This document shows, one piece after another, positions 54,505 to 63,636 of a stretch of DNA of 64,000 nucleotides. Source of the DNA: Zestomonas carbonaria (GTDB lineage Bacteria; Pseudomonadota; Gammaproteobacteria; Pseudomonadales; Pseudomonadaceae). The notes under the pieces are model-generated. The model had not been told where the DNA came from, ran no database searches, and saw only the letters and a list, made by a program, of their open reading frames with translations. The translations under genes and the position numbers were made by a program. Position 1 is the first letter of the stretch. Each line of letters opens with the position of its first letter. The DNA lies in assembly GCF_904061905.1 (NCBI RefSeq), contig NZ_CAJFCI010000042.1, positions 1-64,000 on the forward strand. The letters run 5' to 3'.

Positions 54505-55374
54505 ATGACCGCCAGCCCGATCCCCGCCAGCGCCGAACTGATCCTTCCAGCCCCGGCCAAGCTCAACCTGATGCTGCACATCCTCGGCAGGCGGGACGAC
54601 GGCTACCATGAGCTGCAGACCCTGTTCCAGTTCCTCGACCACGGCGACGAACTCGGCTTCGCGCTGCGCGACGATGGAGAAATCCGCCTGCACACGGCAA
54701 TCGACGGCGTGCCCCACGACGGCAACCTGATCGTCCGAGCCGCCCGTCAGTTGCAGCGGCAATCCGGCTGCCGGCTCGGCGCCGACATCTGGCTGGACAA
54801 GCGCCTGCCCATGGGCGGCGGTATCGGCGGCGGCAGCTCGGATGCGGCGACCACCCTGCTCGGCCTCAACCACCTGTGGCGCCTGGGCTGGGACGAAGAC
54901 CGCCTGGCCGCCCTGGGCCTCGGCCTGGGCGCCGACGTGCCGGTCTTCGTGCGCGGCCGAGCGGCCTTCGCCGAGGGCGTCGGCGAGAAGCTCCAGCCGG
55001 TCGAACTGGCGGAACCCTGGTTCCTCGTCGCCGTGCCGCAAGTCCTTGTCAGCACAGCGGAAGTTTTCAACGACCCCGAGTTGACACGGGATACTCCGGC
55101 CAGTACAGTTCGCAGCCTTCTCGAGGGGGGTGGTCGAAACGACTGCCAGCCGGTCGTCGAGAAGCGTTACCCAGAAGTTCGTAACGCTTTGATCTTGTTG
55201 AACAAGTTCGTTTCAGCTAGATTGACCGGCACTGGAGCTTGTGTGTTCGGGAGCTTCCCAACACGGGGCGATGCTGATAAAGTCGCCCGCCAACTTCCAG
55301 CCACTCTGCCGAGCTTTGTCGCTCAAGGTCGCAACATCTCGATGCTGCACCGACGGCTCAAAGAATTGGCCTGA
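54505..55374 (+). CDS. ispE: 4-diphosphocytidyl-2-C-methyl-D-erythritol kinase
   Basis: This 289-residue GHMP kinase carries out the phosphorylation step of the MEP isoprenoid pathway. The ATP motif [14 protein letters not shown] is intact, as are [14 protein letters not shown] and the C-terminal GTGACVFG loop. ATG 54505 is preferred on family length, since no clear ribosome-binding site precedes either it or the GTG at 54469. It ends 26 bases before the tRNA-Gln pair. Confidence 0.94.
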   Translation: MTASPIPASAELILPAPAKLNLMLHILGRRDDGYHELQTLFQFLDHGDELGFALRDDGEIRLHTAIDGVPHDGNLIVRAARQLQRQSGCRLGADIWLDKRLPMGGGIGGGSSDAATTLLGLNHLWRLGWDEDRLAALGLGLGADVPVFVRGRAAFAEGVGEKLQPVELAEPWFLVAVPQVLVSTAEVFNDPELTRDTPASTVRSLLEGGGRNDCQPVVEKRYPEVRNALILLNKFVSARLTGTGACVFGSFPTRGDADKVARQLPATLPSFVAQGRNISMLHRRLKELA

Positions 55375-55400
55375 AGTTCGTTGTTTCGGCAGCTCGATAC

Positions 55401-55475
55401 AGGGGCGTCGCCAAGCGGTAAGGCAGCAGGTTTTGATCCTGCCATGCGTTGGTTCGAATCCAGCCGCCCCTGCCA
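55401..55475 (+). tRNA. tRNA-Gln (TTG)
   Basis: The 75-base cloverleaf has acceptor stem AGGGGCG/CGCCCCT, anticodon TTG in the loop TTTTGAT, the TTCGAAT T-loop, and an encoded CCA end. First of two identical copies. Confidence 0.97.
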
Positions 55476-55522
55476 TTTCCCTTCGGGGAAGCGCAGCCGA
55501 AAAACAACGGGTTATACGATAC

Positions 55523-55597
55523 AGGGGCGTCGCCAAGCGGTAAGGCAGCAGGTTTTGATCCTGCCATGCGTTGGTTCGAATCCAGCCGCCCCTGCCA
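55523..55597 (+). tRNA. tRNA-Gln (TTG), second copy
   Basis: Identical in sequence to the copy at 55401 and repeated with a period of 122 bases, including six bases of upstream flank (CGATAC). Probably processed from the same transcript. Confidence 0.97.
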
Positions 55598-55644
55598 TTT
55601 TCTAGACTCGTCCAGGTCTGACCTCAGCCGACAGGTACTCCGCT

Positions 55645-56586
55645 GTGTCCAAGATGATGGTCTTTACGGGGAACGCCAACCCCGATCTGGCGCGGCGCAT
55701 CGTTCGTCAGTTGCACATTCCCCTCGGTGATGCTTCCGTCGGTAAATTCTCCGACGGCGAAGTCAGCGTCGAGATCAACGAGAATGTTCGCGGCAAGGAC
55801 GTATTTCTGATCCAGCCGACCTGCGCCCCCACCAATGACAACCTGATGGAACTGGTAGTGATGGCCGACGCCTTCCGCCGTTCCTCGGCCACCCGCATCA
55901 CCGCGGTGATCCCCTACTTCGGCTATGCCCGCCAGGACCGCCGCCCGCGTTCCGCCCGCGTGGCGATCAGCGCCAAGGTAGTGGCCGACATGCTCACCGT
56001 GGTGGGCATCGACCGGGTCCTCACCGTCGACCTGCACGCCGACCAGATCCAGGGTTTCTTCGACATCCCCGTGGACAACATCTACGGCTCGCCGGTCCTG
56101 GTCGACGACATCGAAGACCAGCGCTTCGAGAACCTGATGATCGTTTCCCCGGACATCGGCGGTGTGGTTCGCGCCCGTGCCGTGGCGAAATCCCTGGGCG
56201 TCGACCTGGCGATCATCGACAAGCGTCGCGAGAAGGCCAACCAGTCCGAAGTGATGCACATCATCGGTGACGTCGAAGGCCGTACCTGCATCCTCGTCGA
56301 TGACATGGTCGACACCGCCGGCACCCTGTGCAACGCCGCCAAGGCCCTGAAAGAGCATGGCGCCGCCAAGGTGTTCGCCTACTGCACCCACCCTGTGCTG
56401 TCCGGCCGCGCCATCGAGAACATCGAGAATTCCATGCTGGACGAACTGGTGGTGACCAATACCGTCCCGCTGTCCGCCGCTGCCCAGACCTGCAACCGTA
56501 TCCGCCAACTGGATATCGCGCCGGTCGTCGCCGAGGCCGTACGCCGTATCAGCAACGAAGAATCGATCAGCGCGATGTTCCGCTAA
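55645..56586 (+). CDS. prs: Ribose-phosphate pyrophosphokinase
   Basis: This 313-residue enzyme makes PRPP from ribose 5-phosphate and ATP. It has the family motifs [19 protein letters not shown] and the PRPP loop [11 protein letters not shown]. The start is GTG 55645. Its product feeds Upp and Hpt elsewhere in this window as well as nucleotide, His and Trp synthesis. It follows the tRNA-Gln pair and has its own terminator. Confidence 0.97.
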   Translation: MSKMMVFTGNANPDLARRIVRQLHIPLGDASVGKFSDGEVSVEINENVRGKDVFLIQPTCAPTNDNLMELVVMADAFRRSSATRITAVIPYFGYARQDRRPRSARVAISAKVVADMLTVVGIDRVLTVDLHADQIQGFFDIPVDNIYGSPVLVDDIEDQRFENLMIVSPDIGGVVRARAVAKSLGVDLAIIDKRREKANQSEVMHIIGDVEGRTCILVDDMVDTAGTLCNAAKALKEHGAAKVFAYCTHPVLSGRAIENIENSMLDELVVTNTVPLSAAAQTCNRIRQLDIAPVVAEAVRRISNEESISAMFR

Positions 56587-56610
56587 GGCGGACATCCCTG
56601 AACGACAACT

Positions 56611-56635
56611 GCCCCGCCGCGTGCGGGGCTTTTTG
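56611..56635 (+). terminator. Rho-independent terminator of prs
   Basis: The stem GCCCCGC / GCGGGGC with loop CGCGT or close is followed by TTTTTG. Confidence 0.9.
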
Positions 56636-56697
56636 CCCAACCGTCCGAACGCTGGTCGCAAGCGTGCAGGACGGTTTGGTTATTTTGGAGAAATGCA

Positions 56698-57306
56698 ATG
56701 ACTGAGTTTGCCCTGAATGCCGAAGTGCGTTCCGACCTGGGGAAAGGTGCGAGCCGCCGCCTGCGTCGTAACGCCAACCTGGTGCCTGCCGTGATCTACG
56801 GCGGCGAAAAAGCCCCGCAATCCATCAGCCTGCTGGCCAAAGAGCTGACCAAGCTGCTGGAAAACGAAGCCGCGTTCAGCCACGTGCTGTCCTTGAACGT
56901 CGCTGGCACCACCGAAACCGTGCTGATCAAAGCCCTTCAGCGCCACCCGGCGAAAGGCTTCGTCATGCACGCCGACTTCCTGCGTGTGGTTGCCGGCCAG
57001 AAGCTGACCGCTCACGTTCCGCTGCACTTCATCAACGAGTCCACCTCCGTTGGCGTCAAGCAGCAAGGCGGCGAAGTCTCCCACACCATCGCCGAAGTCG
57101 AAGTTTCCTGCCTGCCGAAAGACCTGCCGGAATTCATCGAAGTGGACCTGGCCAAGGTCGAAGTCGGCCAGACCATCCACCTGTCCGACCTGAAGCTGCA
57201 GAAAGGCGTCGAGCTGGTGGCCCTGGCCCACGGCAACGACCTGGCAGTAGCCAACATTCACGCTTCCCGCGTGAAGGGCGAAGAAGAAGAAGGCGCTGCC
57301 GAGTAA
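56698..57306 (+). CDS. rplY: Ribosomal protein L25 / general stress protein Ctc
   Basis: This 202-residue protein is of the long, two-domain L25 (Ctc/TL5) type: an N-terminal 5S rRNA-binding domain of about 95 residues followed by a C-terminal extension. E. coli has only the short form. It ends in an acidic tail (GEEEEGAAE). GGAG precedes the ATG. It lies just upstream of pth in the usual prs-rplY-pth-ychF order. Confidence 0.94.
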   Translation: MTEFALNAEVRSDLGKGASRRLRRNANLVPAVIYGGEKAPQSISLLAKELTKLLENEAAFSHVLSLNVAGTTETVLIKALQRHPAKGFVMHADFLRVVAGQKLTAHVPLHFINESTSVGVKQQGGEVSHTIAEVEVSCLPKDLPEFIEVDLAKVEVGQTIHLSDLKLQKGVELVALAHGNDLAVANIHASRVKGEEEEGAAE

Positions 57307-57334
57307 TACTCGTCCGCCTGAGGGGGCCCCTGTC

Positions 57335-57919
57335 GTGACTGCCGTACAACTGATCGTCGGCCTGGGAAATCCAGGCCCGGAATACGACCAGACCCGGCAC
57401 AACGCAGGGGCCCTTTTCGTTGAGCGCCTGGCCGACCAGCAACGGGTCAACCTCAGCCTCGACAAGAAGTATTTCGGCCTGGTGGGCAAGTTCAGCCATC
57501 AGGGCCGCGACGTTCGTCTGCTCATCCCGACCACCTACATGAACCGCAGCGGCCAGGCCGTGGCGGCACTGGCGAACTTCTTCCGCATCCCCGCGGACGC
57601 CATCCTGGTGGCCCACGACGAACTCGACCTGCCGCCCGGCGTCGCCAAGCTCAAGCAAGGCGGCGGACATGGCGGACACAACGGCCTGCGTGACATCATC
57701 GCGCAGCTCGGCAACCTGAACGGCTTCCATCGCCTGCGTCTCGGCATCGGCCACCCCGGCCACGCCAGCCAGGTCACCGGCTTCGTCCTCGGCCGCGCCC
57801 CGCGCAGCGAGCAGGAAAAGCTGGACGCGAGCATCGATTTCGCCCTCGGCGTGCTGCCGGACATCCTCGCCGGTGAATGGCACCGGGCGATGCAGACCCT
57901 GCACAGCCAGAAGGCCTGA
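57335..57919 (+). CDS. pth: Peptidyl-tRNA hydrolase
   Basis: This 194-residue enzyme releases tRNA from stalled peptidyl-tRNA. The catalytic His22 lies in [15 protein letters not shown]; Asn70 and Asp95 are also in place. The start is GTG 57335, preceded by a GAGGGGG-type site. Between rplY and ychF, probably in one operon. Confidence 0.96.
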   Translation: MTAVQLIVGLGNPGPEYDQTRHNAGALFVERLADQQRVNLSLDKKYFGLVGKFSHQGRDVRLLIPTTYMNRSGQAVAALANFFRIPADAILVAHDELDLPPGVAKLKQGGGHGGHNGLRDIIAQLGNLNGFHRLRLGIGHPGHASQVTGFVLGRAPRSEQEKLDASIDFALGVLPDILAGEWHRAMQTLHSQKA

Positions 57920-57940
57920 CCCCATTCCGAGGGACATACC

Positions 57941-59041
57941 ATGGGATTCAACTGCGGCATCGTCGGCCTGCCCAACGTCGGCAAATCCACCCTGTTCAAC
58001 GCCCTGACCAAATCCGGCATCGCGGCGGAGAACTTCCCGTTCTGCACCATCGAGCCGAACGCCGGCGTGGTGCCGATGCCCGACAACCGTCTCGACGCCC
58101 TGGCCGCGATCGTCAAGCCCGAGCGGGTGCTCCCCACCACCATGGAATTCGTCGACATCGCCGGTCTGGTCGCCGGCGCCTCCAAGGGCGAAGGCCTGGG
58201 CAACAAGTTCCTCGCCAACATCCGTGAGACCGACGCCATCGCCCACGTGGTGCGTTGCTTCGAGGACGACAACGTAATCCACGTGTCCAACTCGGTCGAT
58301 CCCAAGCGCGACATCGAGATCATCGACCTCGAACTGATCTTCGCCGACCTCGACAGCGTCGAGAAGCAACTACAGAAGGTCGCCCGCAACGCCAAGGGCG
58401 GCGACAAGGAAGCCATCGCCCAGAAGGCCCTGCTGGAGAAACTCCAGGCGCACTTCACCGAAGGCAAGCCGGCACGCAGCCTGATGAAGGACATGGACGA
58501 CGAACAGAAGCGCCTGGTCCGTGGCTTCCACCTGCTCACCAGCAAGCCGGTGATGTACATCGCCAACGTCGCCGAGGACGGCTTCGAGAACAACCCCCAC
58601 CTCGACGTGGTCAAGGCCATCGCCGAGGAAGAAGGCGCCATCGTGGTGCCGGTGTGCAACAAGATCGAGGCGGAGATCGCCGAGCTGGACGACGGCGATG
58701 AGAAGGACATGTTCCTCGAATCCCTCGGCCTCGAAGAGCCTGGCCTGAACCGCGTGATCCGCGCCGGCTACCAGCTCCTCAACCTGCAGACCTACTTCAC
58801 CGCAGGGGTCAAGGAAGTCCGCGCCTGGACCGTCAAGGTCGGCGCCACCGCCCCGCAGGCCGCCGCCGTGATCCACACCGATTTCGAGAAAGGCTTCATC
58901 CGCGCCGAAGTCATCGCCTACGACGACTTCATCCAGTACAAGGGCGAAGCCGGCGCCAAGGAAGCCGGCAAATGGCGCCTGGAAGGCAAGGACTACATCG
59001 TCAAGGACGGCGACGTCATGCACTTCCGCTTCAACGTCTGA
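57941..59041 (+). CDS. ychF: Redox-regulated ATPase YchF (OLA1 family)
   Basis: This 366-residue Obg-family P-loop NTPase has the G1 motif GLPNVGKS at 9-16, the G3 motif DIAGL, and a changed G4 (CNKIE instead of NKxD), which underlies its preference for ATP over GTP. A TGS domain closes the protein. In E. coli YchF is linked to ribosomes and to oxidative stress. Directly follows pth with a clear GAGGG site. Confidence 0.96.
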   Translation: MGFNCGIVGLPNVGKSTLFNALTKSGIAAENFPFCTIEPNAGVVPMPDNRLDALAAIVKPERVLPTTMEFVDIAGLVAGASKGEGLGNKFLANIRETDAIAHVVRCFEDDNVIHVSNSVDPKRDIEIIDLELIFADLDSVEKQLQKVARNAKGGDKEAIAQKALLEKLQAHFTEGKPARSLMKDMDDEQKRLVRGFHLLTSKPVMYIANVAEDGFENNPHLDVVKAIAEEEGAIVVPVCNKIEAEIAELDDGDEKDMFLESLGLEEPGLNRVIRAGYQLLNLQTYFTAGVKEVRAWTVKVGATAPQAAAVIHTDFEKGFIRAEVIAYDDFIQYKGEAGAKEAGKWRLEGKDYIVKDGDVMHFRFNV

Positions 59042-59112
59042 GCCAATTCGGACGAAAGCGGAGGCAACCTGTAAGCATTTGATCGCGCGCGAAAATTTTC
59101 CAAAGCCAAGGC

Positions 59113-59141
59113 TTGACAGCCCGCCCGCTCCCGAGAATAAT
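59113..59141 (+). promoter_or_regulatory. Promoter of tRNA-Met
   Basis: TTGACA (59113-59118) and AATAAT (59136-59141) have 17-base spacing, 14 bases before the tRNA. A GC-rich stretch (GCGCGCC) between the -10 and the gene resembles a stringent discriminator. Confidence 0.75.
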
Positions 59142-59154
59142 GCGCGCCTCGAAT

Positions 59155-59231
59155 GGCTACGTAGCTCAGCTGGTTAGAGCACGGCATTCATAATGCTGGG
59201 GTCCGGGGTTCAAGTCCCTGCGTAGCCACCA
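59155..59231 (+). tRNA. tRNA-Met (CAT), elongator type
   Basis: The 77-base cloverleaf has acceptor stem GGCTACG/CGTAGCC, anticodon CAT (loop TTCATAA), TTCAAGT and an encoded CCA. The first pair is G-C, so it is not an initiator tRNA; whether the anticodon C is modified to lysidine (tRNA-Ile2) cannot be read, though the elongator Met identity is more likely. Confidence 0.93.
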
Positions 59232-59236
59232 AATTG

Positions 59237-59270
59237 AAAAAGGGTCTAGCGCGAGCTAGACCCTTTTTTC
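59237..59270 (+). terminator. Terminator of tRNA-Met
   Basis: The stem AAGGGTCTAGC / GCTAGACCCTT is followed by TTTTC. Confidence 0.95.
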
Positions 59271-59302
59271 TTGCCTGAAGAAATGCTGCTGGAGCTACGA
59301 AT

Positions 59303-59461
59303 TCAGGCTGCGGTATGGCCGATCAACATGCCGTGGCGCACGCGGTAGAGGTGACCGCTGACCTGCAAGGTAAGTGGTTCGCGGCTGACGATTCGGGCTC
59401 CTTCCTTGAGTAGTTGATCGATGTGCGCGCGCAGCGCATGGAATGTCCGTTGTTCCTTCAT
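59303..59461 (-). CDS. Small basic hypothetical protein
   Basis: This 52-residue cytoplasmic protein has a strong AAGGAGG site nine bases before ATG 59461, so it is probably translated. The first half is helical and basic and the second half forms strands (LTLQVSGHLYRVRHG). No named domain. It lies convergent with the tRNA-Met gene. Function unknown. Confidence 0.65.
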   Translation of the reverse strand: MKEQRTFHALRAHIDQLLKEGARIVSREPLTLQVSGHLYRVRHGMLIGHTAA

Positions 59462-59680
59462 CGGATGACGCCTCCTTGTTTTGCGGCCGAGCTTAGCAGT
59501 AAACGTGATGGACTCGACGCCTATAGCCGTGAACCTGTTCACACTTCTATCATGGCAAAGCAACATCACCCGGTTCGGCGGCCGTGAGGCTGGACCTTCC
59601 TGTCGGGCGCTCGGCGGCGAACCACGATTCGAGCCGGACAGTCCAAACTGACAGTCAGCCGAAACGCATGGGACATCGAG

Positions 59681-60010
59681 ATGGAACGGGACAGGCACAC
59701 ACGATTAGAGAGTTTCAGCGCTCGCGAAGGTGAGCCGGTGGAGTTGGATGATCTGGACGACTACCGCCAGCCGGTATCCCGCAAGCTGGAGAAGCAGCGC
59801 AGTCTGGCCTTTCAGATCGCGCTGGGCATCTGGCTCGGCGGGGTGGCGTTGATGATCACCGGGTTCCTGTTCCACCTGTTGCTCATCAGCTTTGCCGGGA
59901 AACTGATGAGCGGGGAATTCTCGATCCGGTTCGACGCTCCCCGGCCACAAAGCGAGCAGTTCCAGGGCCATGGCCCGGAGCAGCCCGCGCAGGGTCCGCG
60001 CCGGAACTGA
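59681..60010 (+). CDS. Single-pass membrane protein, hypothetical
   Basis: This 109-residue protein has an acidic and basic N-terminus of about 43 residues, one hydrophobic segment at about 44-72, and a Pro/Gln-rich tail. No signal peptide and no domain recognised. The ribosome-binding site is weak. It occupies the region between tRNA-Met and the EamA gene. Function unknown. Confidence 0.6.
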   Translation: MERDRHTRLESFSAREGEPVELDDLDDYRQPVSRKLEKQRSLAFQIALGIWLGGVALMITGFLFHLLLISFAGKLMSGEFSIRFDAPRPQSEQFQGHGPEQPAQGPRRN

Positions 60011-60035
60011 TGCCTTTCCGCTCCCCTCAGGCCAG

Positions 60036-60947
60036 TCAGCTCCGAGCCGGTCGGCTGGCCAGCAGCAGGCCGGCGAAGATCAGCGCGCCGCCACTCCAGT
60101 GATAGGGCTGCAGCCCTTCTCCGAGCAGCAGCCAGCCAAGCAATGCGGTGAACACCGGCATCAGGTAGTTGCTCAGCGCCGCGCGGGCGGCGCCGACCAC
60201 GCGGGTGCCGTGGTTCCAGAGGAAATAGGCGACCAGCGAAGCGCACAGCGCGGTGTAGCCGATGGCAACGAGGTTTTCCGGGCTGGGCGCGAAACGGGCG
60301 CCGCCGGCCAGTTCCAGCAGGTAGAGCGGTAGCAGCAGCGGCACGCCGAGCAGGATCAACGCCCCCAGTTGCACCAGCCCGGGCACGCCCTGAAGCAGGC
60401 CGGACCAGCGCCGCAGCAGCAATGTGTAGAGCGCCCAGTCGAACACCGCCAGGAGCATCAGCAGGTCGCCGGGGTTGAACGACAGCCCGGCCAGCACCCG
60501 CCAGTCGCCACGGCCGATCAGCCACAACAGGCCAAGGGTCGCCACGCCGATGCCGAGCCAGGCGCGGCGGCCCGGCCATTCGCCGAGCAGCAGGCCGGAG
60601 CCGAGGAACAGCGCCAGCGGCAGGCAGGTATTGACCAGGGTGAGGTTGAGCGCCACGGTGCTGTGCGCGGCGCTGTAGAGGAAGCAGTTGTAGCCGGAGA
60701 TACCCAGCGCGGCGAGCAGCCACAGGCGCCAGCCGGCACGGCGCAGTTGCTCCCGGTGGCGCCACAACGGCACCGCGACGAAGGGCATGAGCAGCGCCAG
60801 GGCCACGCTCCAGCGCCAGAAGGCCAGGCTGAACGGCGGGATGGCGTCACTGAAGGCGCGCGCCACCAGGGCGTTGCCGGCCCAGAACAGGCAAGCCAGC
60901 ACCAGGCCCGCCCATGCCAGCACGGGCGATTCCTTCCATGCAGGCAT
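60036..60947 (-). CDS. EamA/DMT-superfamily transporter
   Basis: This 303-residue inner-membrane protein has ten hydrophobic segments in two EamA repeats (family motifs FWAGNALVARAF and YLMPVFTALLGWLLLGE). Its ATG shares one base with the stop codon of the upstream carbonic anhydrase gene (TGATG), so translation is coupled. Substrate unknown. A second member of the family lies at 4988. Confidence 0.85.
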   Translation of the reverse strand: MPAWKESPVLAWAGLVLACLFWAGNALVARAFSDAIPPFSLAFWRWSVALALLMPFVAVPLWRHREQLRRAGWRLWLLAALGISGYNCFLYSAAHSTVALNLTLVNTCLPLALFLGSGLLLGEWPGRRAWLGIGVATLGLLWLIGRGDWRVLAGLSFNPGDLLMLLAVFDWALYTLLLRRWSGLLQGVPGLVQLGALILLGVPLLLPLYLLELAGGARFAPSPENLVAIGYTALCASLVAYFLWNHGTRVVGAARAALSNYLMPVFTALLGWLLLGEGLQPYHWSGGALIFAGLLLASRPARS

Positions 60948-61591
60948 CAGCGCTGGCCGAGCGGACGCAGGCGATACTGCGGCGGCAGTTGTTCGATGCC
61001 GCTGACGGTGACGTTGAGGTTCTTCCAACGGCCGTCCTTGATGCCGTAGATGCAGCCGTGCACCGAGAGGCTCTGGCCACGGTGCCAGGCGTTCTGCACG
61101 ATGGTGGTGTGGCTGACGTTGGCGACCTGCTGGATCACATTGAGCTCGCACAGGCGGTCGACCTGTTCTTCTTCCGTGGCGAACTGGGCGAGGTGTTCGC
61201 GGTGCTCGTAGTAGAGATCGCGGATGGTGCGCAGCCAGCCATCGATCAGGCCGAACTGGCTATCCTGCATGGATGCGCGGACGCCACCACAGCCGTAGTG
61301 GCCGGTGACCAGGATATGTTTGACCTTGAGCACGTCGACCGCGTACTGGATCACCGACAGGCAGTTGAGGTCGGTGTGCAGCACCACGTTGGCCACGTTG
61401 CGGTGGACGAACAGGTCTCCGGGCAGCAGGCCGACGATCTCGTTGGCCGGGACCCGCGCGTCCGAGCAGCCGATCCACAGGTATTCGGGCACCTGTTGCT
61501 TTGCCAGCTTCTCGAAGAACTGCGGGTCTCGCTGCTTGATGGATTCAGCCCAGCGCTCGTTGTTGTCGAACAGCTCTTGCAGATCACTCAT
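60947..61591 (-). CDS. can: Beta-class carbonic anhydrase
   Basis: This 214-residue zinc enzyme hydrates CO2. Zinc ligands Cys42, His98 and Cys101 and the catalytic dyad Asp44-Arg46 are at the same positions as in E. coli Can. The context suggests the P. aeruginosa enzyme called psCA3. ATG 61591 follows GAGGAG; a longer frame is a shadow. Translationally coupled to an EamA transporter gene downstream. Confidence 0.95.
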   Translation of the reverse strand: MSDLQELFDNNERWAESIKQRDPQFFEKLAKQQVPEYLWIGCSDARVPANEIVGLLPGDLFVHRNVANVVLHTDLNCLSVIQYAVDVLKVKHILVTGHYGCGGVRASMQDSQFGLIDGWLRTIRDLYYEHREHLAQFATEEEQVDRLCELNVIQQVANVSHTTIVQNAWHRGQSLSVHGCIYGIKDGRWKNLNVTVSGIEQLPPQYRLRPLGQR

Positions 61592-61620
61592 CGCAGCACT
61601 CCTCTTTCGGCTGGCGCACC

Positions 61621-63573
61621 TTACGAAGGGTGCGCCACTTTGGCAAGCCGCCGTTCGCCCCCGCGCGGACGCAGACCACGCCACATCAACCAGGCAATCA
61701 GCAGCAGGCCCGCCCCGACCAGCACGCTGGCGCCCCACTGCAAGCGACCGGCGTTGCGGTACAGCTCCACCGGCGACAGGCTCGCCACCCGGTGCATGCG
61801 CGACTCGGCCGCCGCGCCCTGGGTGGGGATATCGGCCAGCCCGTCGCCGTCCTGGTCCGGCAGGACGCGGACATGGTCGAGCAGCGCCTGCCACTCCTTG
61901 TACTCCTGCACGCCCGGGGTCTCCGGGTCGGTATCGATCACCGTGTCCCGGATCTCGGCGTAGGGGCGCCCCTCGGCATCCTTGGGCACTACCTCCAGCA
62001 GGCCCTTGGTCAATTCCGGAATCAACCAGGTGAAGCTGCCGACGTAGCTGCTGGCACCGACGCTGTACAGACGCGAATCATCGAGATCGAGCTCCTGGTA
62101 GCCGCGCTGCTCGTCGCCGATCTCGATGCGACTGACCCGGTCGAACGGCACCCGATAAGGGTTATAGCTGAAGCGCACGCCGGATACCCGCGGGTAGTAG
62201 CTGTCGCTGTCTCGCAACTGATAGGCGAGCAGCAGCACTTCGAGGATGCTCTTGATCTCGCGACCGGTGAAATAGACCTTGATCAGCGGATAGCCCGGCG
62301 CGTCGTCGTATTCGCCAATGCCCAGCGGGGCGATGCGGAACAGGTCGGAAACCGCCTGTACGCCGCTGCGTCCATGGATCATGTCGTCGCGGATGGTGCC
62401 GTTGCCGGTGAAGGCCAGGTCACTGCCGGTAGCCCGGCGCAGGGCGTCGGTGACCAGGTTGGCGAGGACCGGGTCCTCGTAGGCGCGGGTCAGGCGGCGG
62501 TCGACTTTGGCCAGCGGCTGGTCGAAACGGTAACCGAGCGGTTCGAGCATGCGTTCGGTGACCGCCTGCTGGAAGTCTGCCACGTCACGGCTGATCGTCG
62601 CGTCGCCGGGAATGCGGTCGTCGATCGGATGCAGTCGATAATCGAGCATGCGCAGCTTGCCGTCGTCGCCCAGGGCCATGCGCAGTTCGCCGAGGTGCTG
62701 GATTTCCGATCCGGCCTGGACCACCGGCACCCGGCCGCCCACCAGCACCGGCTGCGCCAGCGCGGTATGCGAATGGCCGCCGACGATGATGTCGATGCCC
62801 GGCACCTGCTCGGCCATCTCCACTTCCTCGCCGCGCCAGGAACCGTCGGCCTGCTGGTTGACGCCCATGTGCGAAAGCAGGATCACCACGTCGACCCGCT
62901 CCTCCTCGCGCAGCGTCCTGACCATCTCCCTGGCGGTCTCCAGCGGATCGGCGAAGGTCACCGGGCGGGTCATCGGCGCCACGTCGATGGCGTTGTAGCC
63001 GAGCAGGCCGAACAGCCCGAAACGGATGCCGCCGCGCTCGATCACCTTGTAGGGCTGGATGCGCCCGGCCTCCTGGTGCGCCTGCAGGGTATCGTCCTCG
63101 GGACGCTCCGGGTCGAAGCGGATATTGCTGGACAGCACCGGCACCAGCTTGTCGCCCAGCGCCTTGTGCGCCACAGACAGCATGGCGGCCAATCCTTGCG
63201 GGCGGAAATCGAACTCGTGGTTGCCGAGGGTCGTGGCGTCGTAGCCCAGCTCGCTCATCAGGCGCAGTTCGCCACCGATCTCGCGGGCCACGGTATGGAA
63301 CAGCGTGCCCATGGTGAAGTCGCCGGCATCCAGCAACAGCAGCGGCTGGCCGGCGGCGGCCGCGCGGCGCTGGTCGATCAGCGTGGCGAGCCGGGCAACG
63401 CCGCCGACGGTCCCGTCGTCCCCGGTGGTCGCCGGGGTGTACTCGTTGTTCGGGCCGAAGCCGAGCAGGCGCGATTGCCAGTCGTTGGTGTGCAGCAGGG
63501 TGAATTCGCGCTCGGCAGCGCCGGCCAGGCTGGCGGCGAACAGGCAGGTGGCGGTGATCAGGGTACGGAACAT
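61621..63573 (-). CDS. Exported 5'-nucleotidase-like metallophosphatase, membrane-anchored
   Basis: This 650-residue protein has a signal peptide ending near residue 20 (Gly-Ala-Ala), a calcineurin-like metallophosphatase domain with LLHTND, LDAGD (Asp82, Asp85), GNHE (117-120) and GGHSH, then a 5'-nucleotidase C-terminal substrate domain. Near the end lies a DxDxDG motif, PDQDGDGLADIP, of calcium-binding type, then a transmembrane segment and a basic tail. UshA-like enzymes hydrolyse nucleotides in the periplasm. ATG 63573 has the better spacing from AAGG than ATG 63579. An inverted repeat (61613-61636) covers its stop codon. Confidence 0.88.
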   Translation of the reverse strand: MFRTLITATCLFAASLAGAAEREFTLLHTNDWQSRLLGFGPNNEYTPATTGDDGTVGGVARLATLIDQRRAAAAGQPLLLLDAGDFTMGTLFHTVAREIGGELRLMSELGYDATTLGNHEFDFRPQGLAAMLSVAHKALGDKLVPVLSSNIRFDPERPEDDTLQAHQEAGRIQPYKVIERGGIRFGLFGLLGYNAIDVAPMTRPVTFADPLETAREMVRTLREEERVDVVILLSHMGVNQQADGSWRGEEVEMAEQVPGIDIIVGGHSHTALAQPVLVGGRVPVVQAGSEIQHLGELRMALGDDGKLRMLDYRLHPIDDRIPGDATISRDVADFQQAVTERMLEPLGYRFDQPLAKVDRRLTRAYEDPVLANLVTDALRRATGSDLAFTGNGTIRDDMIHGRSGVQAVSDLFRIAPLGIGEYDDAPGYPLIKVYFTGREIKSILEVLLLAYQLRDSDSYYPRVSGVRFSYNPYRVPFDRVSRIEIGDEQRGYQELDLDDSRLYSVGASSYVGSFTWLIPELTKGLLEVVPKDAEGRPYAEIRDTVIDTDPETPGVQEYKEWQALLDHVRVLPDQDGDGLADIPTQGAAAESRMHRVASLSPVELYRNAGRLQWGASVLVGAGLLLIAWLMWRGLRPRGGERRLAKVAHPS

Positions 63574-63636
63574 GGTCATCCTTGGTCGCGTGAGGTGCGC
63601 CGGGCGCATCGGAATCTGTACGGGGATAAGCTCATT

